Shown here piece after piece: positions 1 through 7,273 of a DNA stretch of 12,038 nucleotides. The position numbers and the translations under genes were made by a program. This stretch comes from DATAMF01 sp036260665 (GTDB lineage Bacteria > Chloroflexota > Anaerolineae > Aggregatilineales > Aggregatilineaceae): positions 1-12,038 of the forward strand of contig DATAMF010000450.1 in the NCBI GenBank assembly GCA_036260665.1, read 5' to 3'. How positions within the stretch are numbered: the first letter of the stretch is position 1; every line of letters starts with the position of its first letter. Under the pieces are notes generated by a model. That model was not told the DNA's origin, made no database searches, and was given only the letters and a program-made list of their open reading frames with translations.

Positions 1-1356
1 GAATGGGCCGAAAGTGTGAGCGGTGTCCCGGCAGATCAGATCCGAGAGGCGGCGCGGCTGTATGCCAATGCCAACCGGGCCGCGATCTATTGGGGGATGG
101 GCATCAGTCAGAGCACCCACGGCACGGATAACGCTCTCTCACTGACGAATCTGGCGCTGATGACCGGGCATATTGGCAAACCGGGCACCGGATTGAATCC
201 CCTGCGTGGTCAGAATAATGTGCAGGGATGTTCCGACAGCGGCGGTTTGCCAAATGTCTATACGGCCTACCAATCGGTTACCGATCCAACGATTCGCGCT
301 CGTTTTGAAGCGGCTTGGCATACGCCGCTGCCGCCAGACCCAGGGCTTACCGTCACGGAAATGGTCGATGGGGCGCTGCTCGGAAAAATTAAGGCGATGG
401 TCGTCATGGGCGAAAACCCACTAATGAGCGAACCGAATCTGGCCCATGCCCGACATGCGCTGGATGCGCTTGATTTTCTGGTCAGCATCGACATTTTTAT
501 GAACGAAACAGCGGAATATGCCGATGTGATTTTGCCTTCTGCTAGTTTCGCGGAAAAAGATGGCACTTTCACCAATAGTGATCGCCGTGTACAGCGTGTC
601 CGACAGGCGATCCCGCCAATAGGGGAGACGCGCCCCGATTGGCAGATCATCTGCGAGATCGCGACTCGGATGGAAACATTGTTAAGGATTTCAACCAGCG
701 CGGGATTTGATTATCCCAACGCGGCAGCGATCTGGGACGAGATGCGTGCGGTCACGCCCGATTTGTACGGTATCACCTATGAACGGTTGGAACAGGAAGG
801 CGGTGTCCACTGGCCCTGTCCCGCGCTGGATCATCCTGGCACGCCTTATTTATTTGAGGACACATTTCCGCGTGGCAAGGGTAAATTCTGGACACTCGAT
901 TATGGCACGGACAGCGAACTGCCAGATGCAGACTATCCATACCATTTAACGACAGGGCGAGTCCTGTTCCACTGGCACGGCGGCACAATGACACGTCGTT
1001 CGCATCTGGACGATATCTTCCCCGAACCGATTCTGGAAATGAGTCCTGAGGATGCCGAAAAACTGGCGGTCGAATCTGGCGACTGGATCGAAGTGTCATC
1101 GCGGCGGGGGAGCGTGATCTGCCGTGTATTGATCACCGGGCGATCTCCGGCTGGAACCGTCTTTTTACCATTCCATTTTGTCGAGGCGGCGGCGAATCTG
1201 CTGACGCTGGACAAGATCGATCCGCGTGCCAAAATCCCCGATTTTAAGATGGCGGCGGTGAAGCTGCGCAAGGTGGATGCACCAGTACGCGAGGGCGCAG
1301 ACATCCCCTTGCACAAACGCGGCACGATTAAAGATCCGACTCATTACGCACATTAG
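1..1356 (+). CDS. fdhA: Formate dehydrogenase alpha (catalytic molybdopterin) subunit, 3' part
   Basis: Catalytic subunit of a bis-MGD formate dehydrogenase, oxidising formate to CO2. The frame is open from base 1, so the gene begins upstream; the GTG at 16 is internal. The 451 residues seen cover the C-terminal part of the molybdopterin oxidoreductase domain and the dinucleotide-binding domain. Motifs typical of NAD-linked FdhA are visible: SQSTHGTDNALSLTNLAL, GRP-like GKPGTGLNPLRGQNNVQG, MGENPLMSEPN, ILPSASFAEKDGTFTNSDRR (about residues 180-200), and TGRVLFHWHGGTMTRRS opening the cofactor-binding domain. The Sec/Cys metal ligand and any N-terminal ferredoxin domain lie outside the window. 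mobA follows 11 nt downstream, then the NuoEF-like and ferredoxin subunits and fdhD, which supports FDH over other family members such as nitrate reductase. No frameshift or internal stop is seen. Confidence 0.93.
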   Translation, partial: EWAESVSGVPADQIREAARLYANANRAAIYWGMGISQSTHGTDNALSLTNLALMTGHIGKPGTGLNPLRGQNNVQGCSDSGGLPNVYTAYQSVTDPTIRARFEAAWHTPLPPDPGLTVTEMVDGALLGKIKAMVVMGENPLMSEPNLAHARHALDALDFLVSIDIFMNETAEYADVILPSASFAEKDGTFTNSDRRVQRVRQAIPPIGETRPDWQIICEIATRMETLLRISTSAGFDYPNAAAIWDEMRAVTPDLYGITYERLEQEGGVHWPCPALDHPGTPYLFEDTFPRGKGKFWTLDYGTDSELPDADYPYHLTTGRVLFHWHGGTMTRRSHLDDIFPEPILEMSPEDAEKLAVESGDWIEVSSRRGSVICRVLITGRSPAGTVFLPFHFVEAAANLLTLDKIDPRAKIPDFKMAAVKLRKVDAPVREGADIPLHKRGTIKDPTHYAH

Positions 1357-1367
1357 GCAGGGTATCC

Positions 1368-1958
1368 ATGATCACCGTAGCAATTCTGGCAGGCGGCAAA
1401 AGTTCTCGGATGGGGACGGATAAATCCTTTGTAGAACTGCACGGCAAGCCGTTGATCCTGCACCTGCTGGATCGAGTTCATCAGATTCAGCCGGATGAAC
1501 TTCTTTTGATCACAAACCAGCCAGATCGATATGCCCATTTAGAACTGCCGATGGTGGGTGATTTGCTGCCGGAGAAGGGGCCGCTTGGTGGGATTTACAC
1601 CGCACTCCATTACAGCCACCAACCGTATACCCTGGCGCTGGCGTGTGATATGCCGTTTGTGAGTTCCGATCTGCTGCGCTACATGATTTCGCTCATACAG
1701 GGGGATCAGTTTGACGTGATTTCGCCTCGCGTTGAGGCGTATCCGCAAAGCACCCACTCGATTTACCGTCAAACCTGTAGCGATCCGATCCGCAAACGGA
1801 TCGAGGCTGATCGATTAAAAGTCATCGGTTTTTATGAAGATGTGCGCGTCCGATATCTGGACGAGCCTGAGTACCAGCCCTTTGATCCACAAGGAATGAC
1901 GTTTTTTAACGTGAATACGGAGGAAGAGTTAGCGCAAGCGCGTTTAGCGACGAGTTAA
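1368..1958 (+). CDS. mobA: Molybdenum cofactor guanylyltransferase MobA
   Basis: Transfers GMP from GTP to molybdopterin, giving the molybdopterin guanine dinucleotide used by enzymes such as the FdhA encoded just upstream; cytoplasmic. The 196 residues fit the family's usual length. The N-terminal nucleotide-binding loop LAGGKSSRMGTDK (residues 7-19) is intact, followed by GPLGGI (71-76), the metal-binding CDMPF (93-97) and FFNVNTEEEL (179-188), close to the family's F-NINTPEDL. The ATG start at 1368 has an AGGG 5 nt upstream. It lies between fdhA (11-nt gap) and the electron-transfer subunit gene (12-nt gap), so it is probably co-transcribed and supplies the cofactor to this enzyme. Confidence 0.94.
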   Translation: MITVAILAGGKSSRMGTDKSFVELHGKPLILHLLDRVHQIQPDELLLITNQPDRYAHLELPMVGDLLPEKGPLGGIYTALHYSHQPYTLALACDMPFVSSDLLRYMISLIQGDQFDVISPRVEAYPQSTHSIYRQTCSDPIRKRIEADRLKVIGFYEDVRVRYLDEPEYQPFDPQGMTFFNVNTEEELAQARLATS

Positions 1959-1970
1959 AAAGGATTTTTT

Positions 1971-3605
1971 ATGGAAGAAATTTTGCAACGATACGAGGGG
2001 CGCGGGCGGGATGCGCTGCTCCCCATTCTTTGGGATGTCCAAACGGCAGAAGGTTATATTGGGCCGGACGCCGTTCACGCGATTTCACATCTCCTGCATG
2101 TGCCAGAAGCTGATATTTACGGCGTGATCACGTTTTACACCCTGTTTTCCGATCAACCTACGGACGATATGGTAGTTCGCGTTTGCACTGATCCCGTGTG
2201 TGCGTTGGAGGGAGCCGATTACCTCTGCCATATGCTGCCAGCGGAAGCGACGACCTGCCTGGGCATGTGCGATCATGCGCCTGCGGTGCTGGTGAGCCGG
2301 AAGGGTTTTGGTGAGAAAGCCTATGGTCGTGTCTACGGCGTTTACAACATGCTGGCGCATTCTCAGCGTTTTAGCCATATAGGTGGCGATCCGCTGATCC
2401 TGTTAGACGGAATCCACGGTAGTGAAGCGCAGTCCTTAGTAGAGTATGGCGATTACGAGGCGCTGCGTCACGCCTTATTCAATCTGACTCCCGATGCTGT
2501 GATCCAAACCGTGAAGGATGCAGGCTTGATCGGGCGCGGCGGCGCGGCCTTTCCCACCGCGATCAAATGGGCGGGCGCACGGCAGGCGGGACTAGCCGCC
2601 GGAGTTGAACCTTATCTGGTGGGCAATGGTGACGAAAGCGAACCGGGCACCTTTAAAGACAGCGCACTAATGGCACAGCGTCCGCATCTGCTGATCGAGG
2701 GGATGCTTCTCTGTGCTTATGCGATTGGGGCTACTCAGGGTTATTTGTTTATTCGTGGAGAGTATCCCGAAGCGCAGTGGCGAATTGATGAGGCTCTGCG
2801 GGAGACTGAAGCGGCAAATCTGATTGGGGATCATATTCTGGGCAGCGATTTTTCCTTCCAGATCGAGATCCGGCGCGGCGCGGGAGCGTATATCTGCGGC
2901 GAAGAAACCGCGCTGTTTGAAGCGATTGAAGGTAAACGCGGCTATCCACGCATCAAACCGCCTTATCCAACCACCGCAGGCTTATTCGGTAAACCCACCG
3001 TAGTCAACAATATTGAGACATTATGCGCGGTTCCGGGTATTGTCCAGCATGGTGCAGTGTGGTTCCGCCAGTGGGGCACGGAAAAAAGCCCTGGGACCAA
3101 ACTGGTATCGGTCAGTGGGCATGTGCAAAAACCGGGTGTCTACGAGATCACGCCGGGGATCACGCTGCGCGAGGTATTAGATCGCTTCTGCGGTGGCTTG
3201 GTTGGCAATCTGAAAGCGGTATTGATGGGTGGGGCAGCAGGAACCTTTTTAACACCGGACGAAATTGATGTCCGGCTGACATTTGAAGATCTGCGCGCGA
3301 TTGGCGGCTCCTTTGGATCAGGGGCCATTGTCGTATTCAGTGATACGGTCGATCTGCGCGATGTGATGCTGCGGTTGGCGCGCTTTTTCCAGCATGAAAG
3401 CTGTGGCAAATGTTTTCCCTGCCAGTTAGGAACACAGCGCCAAATGGAAATTCTGGAGCGGTCGTGGACACCCTATCCAGGGGATCGCGAGCGGTTGATT
3501 GATATTGGGCGCACGATGACGGAATCTTCGTTGTGCGGGTTGGGGCAAACCGCCGGATCAGCCGTGATGAGCGCCCTGGCGAAGTGGGAAGAGTTGAGCC
3601 GATGA
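1971..3605 (+). CDS. fdhB: NAD+-reducing formate dehydrogenase beta subunit, NuoE-NuoF fusion
   Basis: Diaphorase subunit predicted to pass electrons from the iron-sulfur chain through FMN to NAD+. Residues 1-125 are a NuoE/thioredoxin-like [2Fe-2S] domain with C72, C77, C96 and C100 as likely ligands. The remainder is NuoF-like: GRGGAAFPTAIKW (188-200, nucleotide binding), NGDESEPGTFKD (219-230), GAGAYICGEETAL (303-315, FMN site), an SLBB-like segment near 377-425, and the [4Fe-4S] ligands C478, C481 and C484 in ESCGKCFPC plus C522 in SSLCGLGQ. Length is 544 residues. The spacing C77-C96 is much shorter than I expect for NuoE (about 35 residues). AGGA lies 6 nt before the ATG. The stop overlaps the next start (ATGA), implying translational coupling. 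Alternative readings are the HoxF or HndC type of NAD-linked hydrogenase, but fdhA and fdhD nearby favour FDH. Confidence 0.92.
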   Translation: MEEILQRYEGRGRDALLPILWDVQTAEGYIGPDAVHAISHLLHVPEADIYGVITFYTLFSDQPTDDMVVRVCTDPVCALEGADYLCHMLPAEATTCLGMCDHAPAVLVSRKGFGEKAYGRVYGVYNMLAHSQRFSHIGGDPLILLDGIHGSEAQSLVEYGDYEALRHALFNLTPDAVIQTVKDAGLIGRGGAAFPTAIKWAGARQAGLAAGVEPYLVGNGDESEPGTFKDSALMAQRPHLLIEGMLLCAYAIGATQGYLFIRGEYPEAQWRIDEALRETEAANLIGDHILGSDFSFQIEIRRGAGAYICGEETALFEAIEGKRGYPRIKPPYPTTAGLFGKPTVVNNIETLCAVPGIVQHGAVWFRQWGTEKSPGTKLVSVSGHVQKPGVYEITPGITLREVLDRFCGGLVGNLKAVLMGGAAGTFLTPDEIDVRLTFEDLRAIGGSFGSGAIVVFSDTVDLRDVMLRLARFFQHESCGKCFPCQLGTQRQMEILERSWTPYPGDRERLIDIGRTMTESSLCGLGQTAGSAVMSALAKWEELSR

Positions 3606-4303
3606 GCGATATCACTTTAACAATTGATGGAGTCGAGATTAACGTCCCTGAAGGTACAACGATATTAGAAGCGGCGCGGTTGATCCAGCAGGATATCCCG
3701 GTCATTTGTTATCACGATGCGACCACTGCCAACGGGCTGTGCCGGATCTGCGTGGTGGATGTGAATGGTGGACGACTGCTGCAACCCGCCTGTGTCACCG
3801 CTTGTCAGCCGGGGATCAAGGTCGATACTCGAAATGAACGGGTCGAACGCAGCCGCCGCACAATTCTCGAAATGCTGAATTCGGCGGTGGATTTGAGTCA
3901 AGCTCCGCAGATTCAGGATTATATGACCGACTATCACGCCGATACCAAACGGTTTCCCGATGCGCAGCCGCGCGAATTTCCTCTCTACGATGACAATCCA
4001 TTTTATGTGCGTGATTACAGTCAGTGCGTGTTGTGCTGGCGCTGTATGCAGGTCTGCGGCGAGGATGCACAGTACACCTTTGCGCTAACGCTGGGCGAAC
4101 GCGGCTATAACAGCAGGATCTCGACTGCGTTTGAGATCCGCATACCGGAGTCGCCCTGTGTGTTTTGCGGGCAGTGTGTGGGGGTGTGTCCTACTGGAGC
4201 GCTCAAACCGAAGATTGAGTATGGGTTGGAGCAGGGGTGGAGCCCGGACGAGATCTGGAAATCGACCCGCCAACCGCGCAAACGTCAGCCGCGTCAGGAA
4301 TAA
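3602..4303 (+). CDS. Ferredoxin-like iron-sulfur subunit of formate dehydrogenase (NuoG/HoxU N-terminal type)
   Basis: Small electron-transfer subunit, 233 residues, expected to bridge the molybdopterin subunit and the NuoEF-like subunit. It matches the N-terminal part of NuoG/FdsA and HoxU. A plant-type [2Fe-2S] domain has C36, C47, C50 and C64 (motif NGLCRIC), and a double [4Fe-4S] ferredoxin domain has C142/C145/C148/C152 and C186/C189/C192/C196. The middle region, where NuoG, FdsA and HoxU carry a His-Cys3 cluster, has no cysteine between residues 68 and 142, so that cluster is predicted absent. The frame stays open upstream to 3533, but the start at 3602 is chosen because MSDITLTIDG begins the ferredoxin fold and its ATG overlaps the preceding stop. 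The C-terminal tail is basic (RQPRKRQPRQE). In many NAD-FDHs this region is fused to FdhA; here it is a separate gene after fdhB. Confidence 0.9.
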   Translation: MSDITLTIDGVEINVPEGTTILEAARLIQQDIPVICYHDATTANGLCRICVVDVNGGRLLQPACVTACQPGIKVDTRNERVERSRRTILEMLNSAVDLSQAPQIQDYMTDYHADTKRFPDAQPREFPLYDDNPFYVRDYSQCVLCWRCMQVCGEDAQYTFALTLGERGYNSRISTAFEIRIPESPCVFCGQCVGVCPTGALKPKIEYGLEQGWSPDEIWKSTRQPRKRQPRQE

Positions 4304-4306
4304 CCG

Positions 4307-5071
4307 ATGGGTGCACTGTCGTGGCCCTATTGGATTGTCAAACGGGACAGCGTGGAGCAGGTCGATGGCGGTGTGATTGCAGAATCGACGCTCAGCATTT
4401 ATGTGAATGGGCAGTCGTTAGCTACGGTGCTGTGCAGCCCCTTTGATCAGGAGGCGTTGGCGCTGGGGTTGTTGTTCAACGAGGGGATTATTCGGTCTTA
4501 TGCCGATGTCGGGTTGATTAAATCGAATGAGCACCGCACGGTGGTGGATGTATGGCTGCATACTCCCGATTTTGAACCGCCGCAGCGCGTAATTATCACG
4601 ACAGGGTGCAGCGGCGGTATCACCTTGCAAGAATTAACTGTGTCGTACCCTCCCTTAGAAACGGATTTTAGAACTTCGACGGATGTTGTATTCAACCGCA
4701 TGCACGATTTGCAGACAGCGGCGGAACTGTATCATCAGGTGCGCGGCGTCCATACCGCGCTGCTGGCAGATCGGGATCAGCCGCTGATTAGCGCCGAAGA
4801 CGTTGGGCGGCATAATGCGGTGGATAAACTCATGGGCAAGGCGCTGCAACAGGGAATCAGCACCCATGACCGGATGATTCTCACCAGTGGGAGGATCAGT
4901 TCGGAGATGGTCAGTAAAGCGTGGCGGATGTATATTCCTCTAGTGATCAGCCGTACCGCACCGACCAGTAAAGCCCTGGAATTGGCGGACGCCTGGCAGA
5001 TGACCATCGTCGGTTATGTCCGGCAGGGCAGCATGCGGATTTATACCCATCCAGAACGTCTGATTCCATAG
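4307..5071 (+). CDS. fdhD: Formate dehydrogenase accessory sulfurtransferase FdhD
   Basis: FdhD carries sulfur from a cysteine desulfurase to the bis-MGD cofactor of FdhA, a step needed for formate dehydrogenase activity; cytoplasmic. The 254-residue length is normal. Visible signatures are the catalytic-cysteine loop ITTGCSGG (C101), the family hallmark VGRHNAVDK (166-174), TSGRISSEMVSKA (193-205) and the APTSKALELA region (218-227). The loop has one cysteine, where the E. coli protein has a CxxC pair. The gene starts 3 nt after the ferredoxin subunit's stop, with AGGA 7 nt before the ATG, so it belongs to the same operon. Confidence 0.95.
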   Translation: MGALSWPYWIVKRDSVEQVDGGVIAESTLSIYVNGQSLATVLCSPFDQEALALGLLFNEGIIRSYADVGLIKSNEHRTVVDVWLHTPDFEPPQRVIITTGCSGGITLQELTVSYPPLETDFRTSTDVVFNRMHDLQTAAELYHQVRGVHTALLADRDQPLISAEDVGRHNAVDKLMGKALQQGISTHDRMILTSGRISSEMVSKAWRMYIPLVISRTAPTSKALELADAWQMTIVGYVRQGSMRIYTHPERLIP

Positions 5072-5079
5072 GGAAAATT

Positions 5080-6297
5080 ATGCTCAAACGCCTTATCGTT
5101 GTAGTGTTTGTTTTGTTAGGTGCGACTACATCGCGTACTCAAACCTCAGCCTCTGATCCCAGCTACCGCATCGTGGGCTATTTTACGTCGTGGGGCATTT
5201 ATGCCCGCCAGTATTTTGTGACCGATATTCCGGCACAGGAACTAACCCACATCAACTACGCTTTTATCAATATTTCGGAGCAGGGCGAATGTATCTTAGG
5301 TGATGAATGGGCCGATATCGGGTATCTGTATCCTGGCGATCTGGAAAGCGAATCCCTGCGCGGCAATTTTAAACAACTTCAATTGTTAAAACAGGCTCAT
5401 CCTGATCTCAGAATATTGATGTCAGTGGGCGGCTGGATGTGGTCTGAACATTTTTCGGATGCAGCGCTCACAGCCGATTCTCGTGCATTGTTTGTCCGGT
5501 CCTGTGTGGATTTTATGCTCACCTATGGGTTTGATGGCATCGATATCGATTGGGAGTTCCCGGTGAGCGGCAGTTTGTATGAGGACAGCAATCGCCCGGA
5601 AGATCGCGACACTTTTACGCAACTACTGGCCGAGTTCCGCGCCCAACTGGATGCGCAAAGTGCGCGGGATGGTCGAGAATATCTGTTAACTATTGCCACC
5701 CCGGCGACACCGCAGTTTTACGCGAATTTTGATCTTGCAGAGATCCATACGTATCTGGATTGGATCAACGTGATGACGTATACCTTTCATGGCGGCTGGA
5801 GTCCGATCACGAATCACCATGCCGCACTCTATGCCTCATCCGCTGATCCGAGCGAAGATGAAATTGCGAGACAGCAGTTTAATGTGGATGCGACGGTGCA
5901 GGCGTATCTGGCGGTTGGGGTTCCAGCAGACAAGATCGTGGTGGGAGTGCCTTTTTACGCGCATGGCTGGTCTGGGGTGTCCGATATTCAGCATGGGCTG
6001 TACCAGCCGTTTACCGGATTACCCGATGCTACTTGGGGCGATGGTATTTATGATTATCGCGATCTTGAAACAAATTATGTAGGGGTTTATCAACGGTACT
6101 GGGATGCGGAGGCGTCAGTTCCTTGGCTCTACAGTCCAGCCGACCAGATCATGATCAGCTACGAAGATCCTCAGTCCTTGCGCGCTAAAGCGGAATATGT
6201 TCGCGATCAGGGACTCGGTGGGATCATGATCTGGGAACTCAGCTATGATAATGATTCTGGTAAACTGCTTTCCACGGTGTATGAGCAGTTACGTTAG
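5080..6297 (+). CDS. Secreted glycoside hydrolase family 18 chitinase
   Basis: Predicted endo- or exo-acting chitinase hydrolysing beta-1,4-N-acetylglucosamine polymers outside the cytoplasm. The 405 residues begin with a Sec-type signal (MLKR, a hydrophobic run to about residue 14, then a polar stretch rich in Ser/Thr; cleavage perhaps near 20-25, no lipobox). The GH18 barrel fills the rest: SVGGW (115-119), the catalytic signature DGIDIDWEF with D152, D155, D157 and acid/base E159, MTYTFHGGW (232-240), GVPFYAHGW (289-297) and GGIMIWE with W385. The usual MxYD motif reads MTYT, so the Asp next to the conserved Tyr is Thr. No carbohydrate-binding module is attached. The gene begins 8 nt after fdhD with GGGA upstream, so read-through from the FDH operon is likely even though the function is unrelated. 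Its stop overlaps the convergent degV stop. A chitinase-like, non-chitin GH18 (for example a peptidoglycan-active one) is possible. Confidence 0.92.
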   Translation: MLKRLIVVVFVLLGATTSRTQTSASDPSYRIVGYFTSWGIYARQYFVTDIPAQELTHINYAFINISEQGECILGDEWADIGYLYPGDLESESLRGNFKQLQLLKQAHPDLRILMSVGGWMWSEHFSDAALTADSRALFVRSCVDFMLTYGFDGIDIDWEFPVSGSLYEDSNRPEDRDTFTQLLAEFRAQLDAQSARDGREYLLTIATPATPQFYANFDLAEIHTYLDWINVMTYTFHGGWSPITNHHAALYASSADPSEDEIARQQFNVDATVQAYLAVGVPADKIVVGVPFYAHGWSGVSDIQHGLYQPFTGLPDATWGDGIYDYRDLETNYVGVYQRYWDAEASVPWLYSPADQIMISYEDPQSLRAKAEYVRDQGLGGIMIWELSYDNDSGKLLSTVYEQLR

Positions 6298-7172
6298 ATA
6301 TCCCAATCGCCGGCAGCATACCCAATATCGAGCGCTAGCGGACCCACATGGACACCTAAGACGGGTGTGCTGGGAGCGCTGGCGAGAAAAACACAGTCAA
6401 AGCGCTCTTTGAGTTTTTCCTGAATGCGCGCCGCGAGTTCCGGCGTTTTGCCGATGCCATAAAAAGTCATGGCGCGCAGTTTGTTTCCTTCGCCAACATC
6501 CTTCACGATATGGGTCACGAATCCATCGACTGCTTTTTCCAGGCTGCGGATACGTCCAGCGGTGATATAGGTTCCCTCGGTCTCGCCGGATTTGCTGACC
6601 GTGATGATCGGTTTAATATGCAGCGCTTGCGCCACATGGTACTGTACAGCCCCGATTCGCCCACCTTTAACGAGGTACGTTAAATCTTCCAGCGTAAACA
6701 AAAGGCTGCTGGCTGCATTCGTTTTTGCCAGCAAGGGGAGGATCTGCTCGACCGTGTATCCGGCTTGGGCGGCGCGGGTAGCGGTGAGCACCTGTAAGCC
6801 CAGCGCAGCGGAGATTGTCCGGCTATCGTAGACGGTGATATCCTGGTTGGGCAGTTGTTTGGCGGCTTGGCGCGCCGCATTGACAGTACCGCTCAGCCCT
6901 TCGCTGATATGGATCGAGAGAATCGGGCGGTTGTGTCCTGCCAGCGATTCGTACATCTGCTTAAAATCATGGACGGTGGGTTGCGAACTGGTGGGGTGAA
7001 CATCGCCACGTCCTAAACGCTCGACGAATTCCGCAAGCTTCATATCAACCCCACTGAGATAACTCTCAGCGCCGAACAGAATGCGCAGGGGAACGAGTTG
7101 TATCTGGTATTGGGTATAGAGAGCAGGAGGCAGATCGCAGGTGGAATCGGTCACGATCAGGGGTGCGGGCAT
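6294..7172 (-). CDS. DegV family fatty-acid-binding protein
   Basis: DegV proteins bind a single fatty acid and, in Firmicutes, act as FakB subunits presenting it to the fatty acid kinase FakA. The 292 residues match the family length: IVTDSTCDLP at the N terminus (6-15), TSSQP (61-65), SIHISEGLSGT (86-96), LTYLVKGGRIG (164-174) and a C-terminal HVGPLALDIGY (275-285). The serine and threonine residues in the TSSQP and LSGT segments correspond to those that contact the lipid carboxylate in known structures. No fakA is present in the window, so the role in fatty acid phosphorylation is by family only. The stop TAA (6294-6296) overlaps the chitinase stop on the opposite strand. The start is the ATG at 7172; the upstream GGAAAG is rather far (about 12 nt). 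Confidence 0.92.
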   Translation of the reverse strand: MPAPLIVTDSTCDLPPALYTQYQIQLVPLRILFGAESYLSGVDMKLAEFVERLGRGDVHPTSSQPTVHDFKQMYESLAGHNRPILSIHISEGLSGTVNAARQAAKQLPNQDITVYDSRTISAALGLQVLTATRAAQAGYTVEQILPLLAKTNAASSLLFTLEDLTYLVKGGRIGAVQYHVAQALHIKPIITVSKSGETEGTYITAGRIRSLEKAVDGFVTHIVKDVGEGNKLRAMTFYGIGKTPELAARIQEKLKERFDCVFLASAPSTPVLGVHVGPLALDIGYAAGDWDI

Positions 7173-7241
7173 TCGTCACTTCTTTCCTATAGGTAGTAGG
7201 TTCATCTGTAATAACACAAATTGAACCCAAAAGTGACGAGT

Positions 7242-7265
7242 GGGCGAGACTAAGCAATCTCGCCC
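7242..7265 (-). terminator. Hairpin after phoU, possible weak terminator
   Basis: There is a perfect 8-bp inverted repeat, GGGCGAGA at 7242-7249 and TCTCGCCC at 7258-7265, with an 8-nt loop. It starts 8 nt past the phoU stop on the minus strand, where an intrinsic terminator is expected. The tract after it on that strand is not a clean U-run (a TTTT appears only several bases on), so it may be leaky or act as an mRNA-end stabiliser. It also lies upstream of degV, and no convincing separate degV promoter was recognised in 7173-7241. Confidence 0.45.
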
Positions 7266-7273
7266 GGATGGTA

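Noticed and set aside
267..650. Long antisense open frames opposite fdhA (also 933-1325, 3140-3409, 8373-8861)
   Set aside because: They lie wholly opposite well-supported conserved genes, match no recognisable family and have no convincing ribosome sites; they are shadows of the sense codon usage.
1786..1803. 7-bp inverted repeat with CAAA loop inside mobA
   Set aside because: It is made of GATC-containing codons in a conserved coding region and has no T-run; most likely a by-product of the GATC bias.
3533..3601. Upstream extension of the ferredoxin subunit (extra 23 residues in frame)
   Set aside because: The extension lies inside the 3' end of fdhB, its arginine-rich residues match nothing in the ferredoxin fold, and the ATG at 3602 gives the usual N terminus with a classic ATGA overlap.
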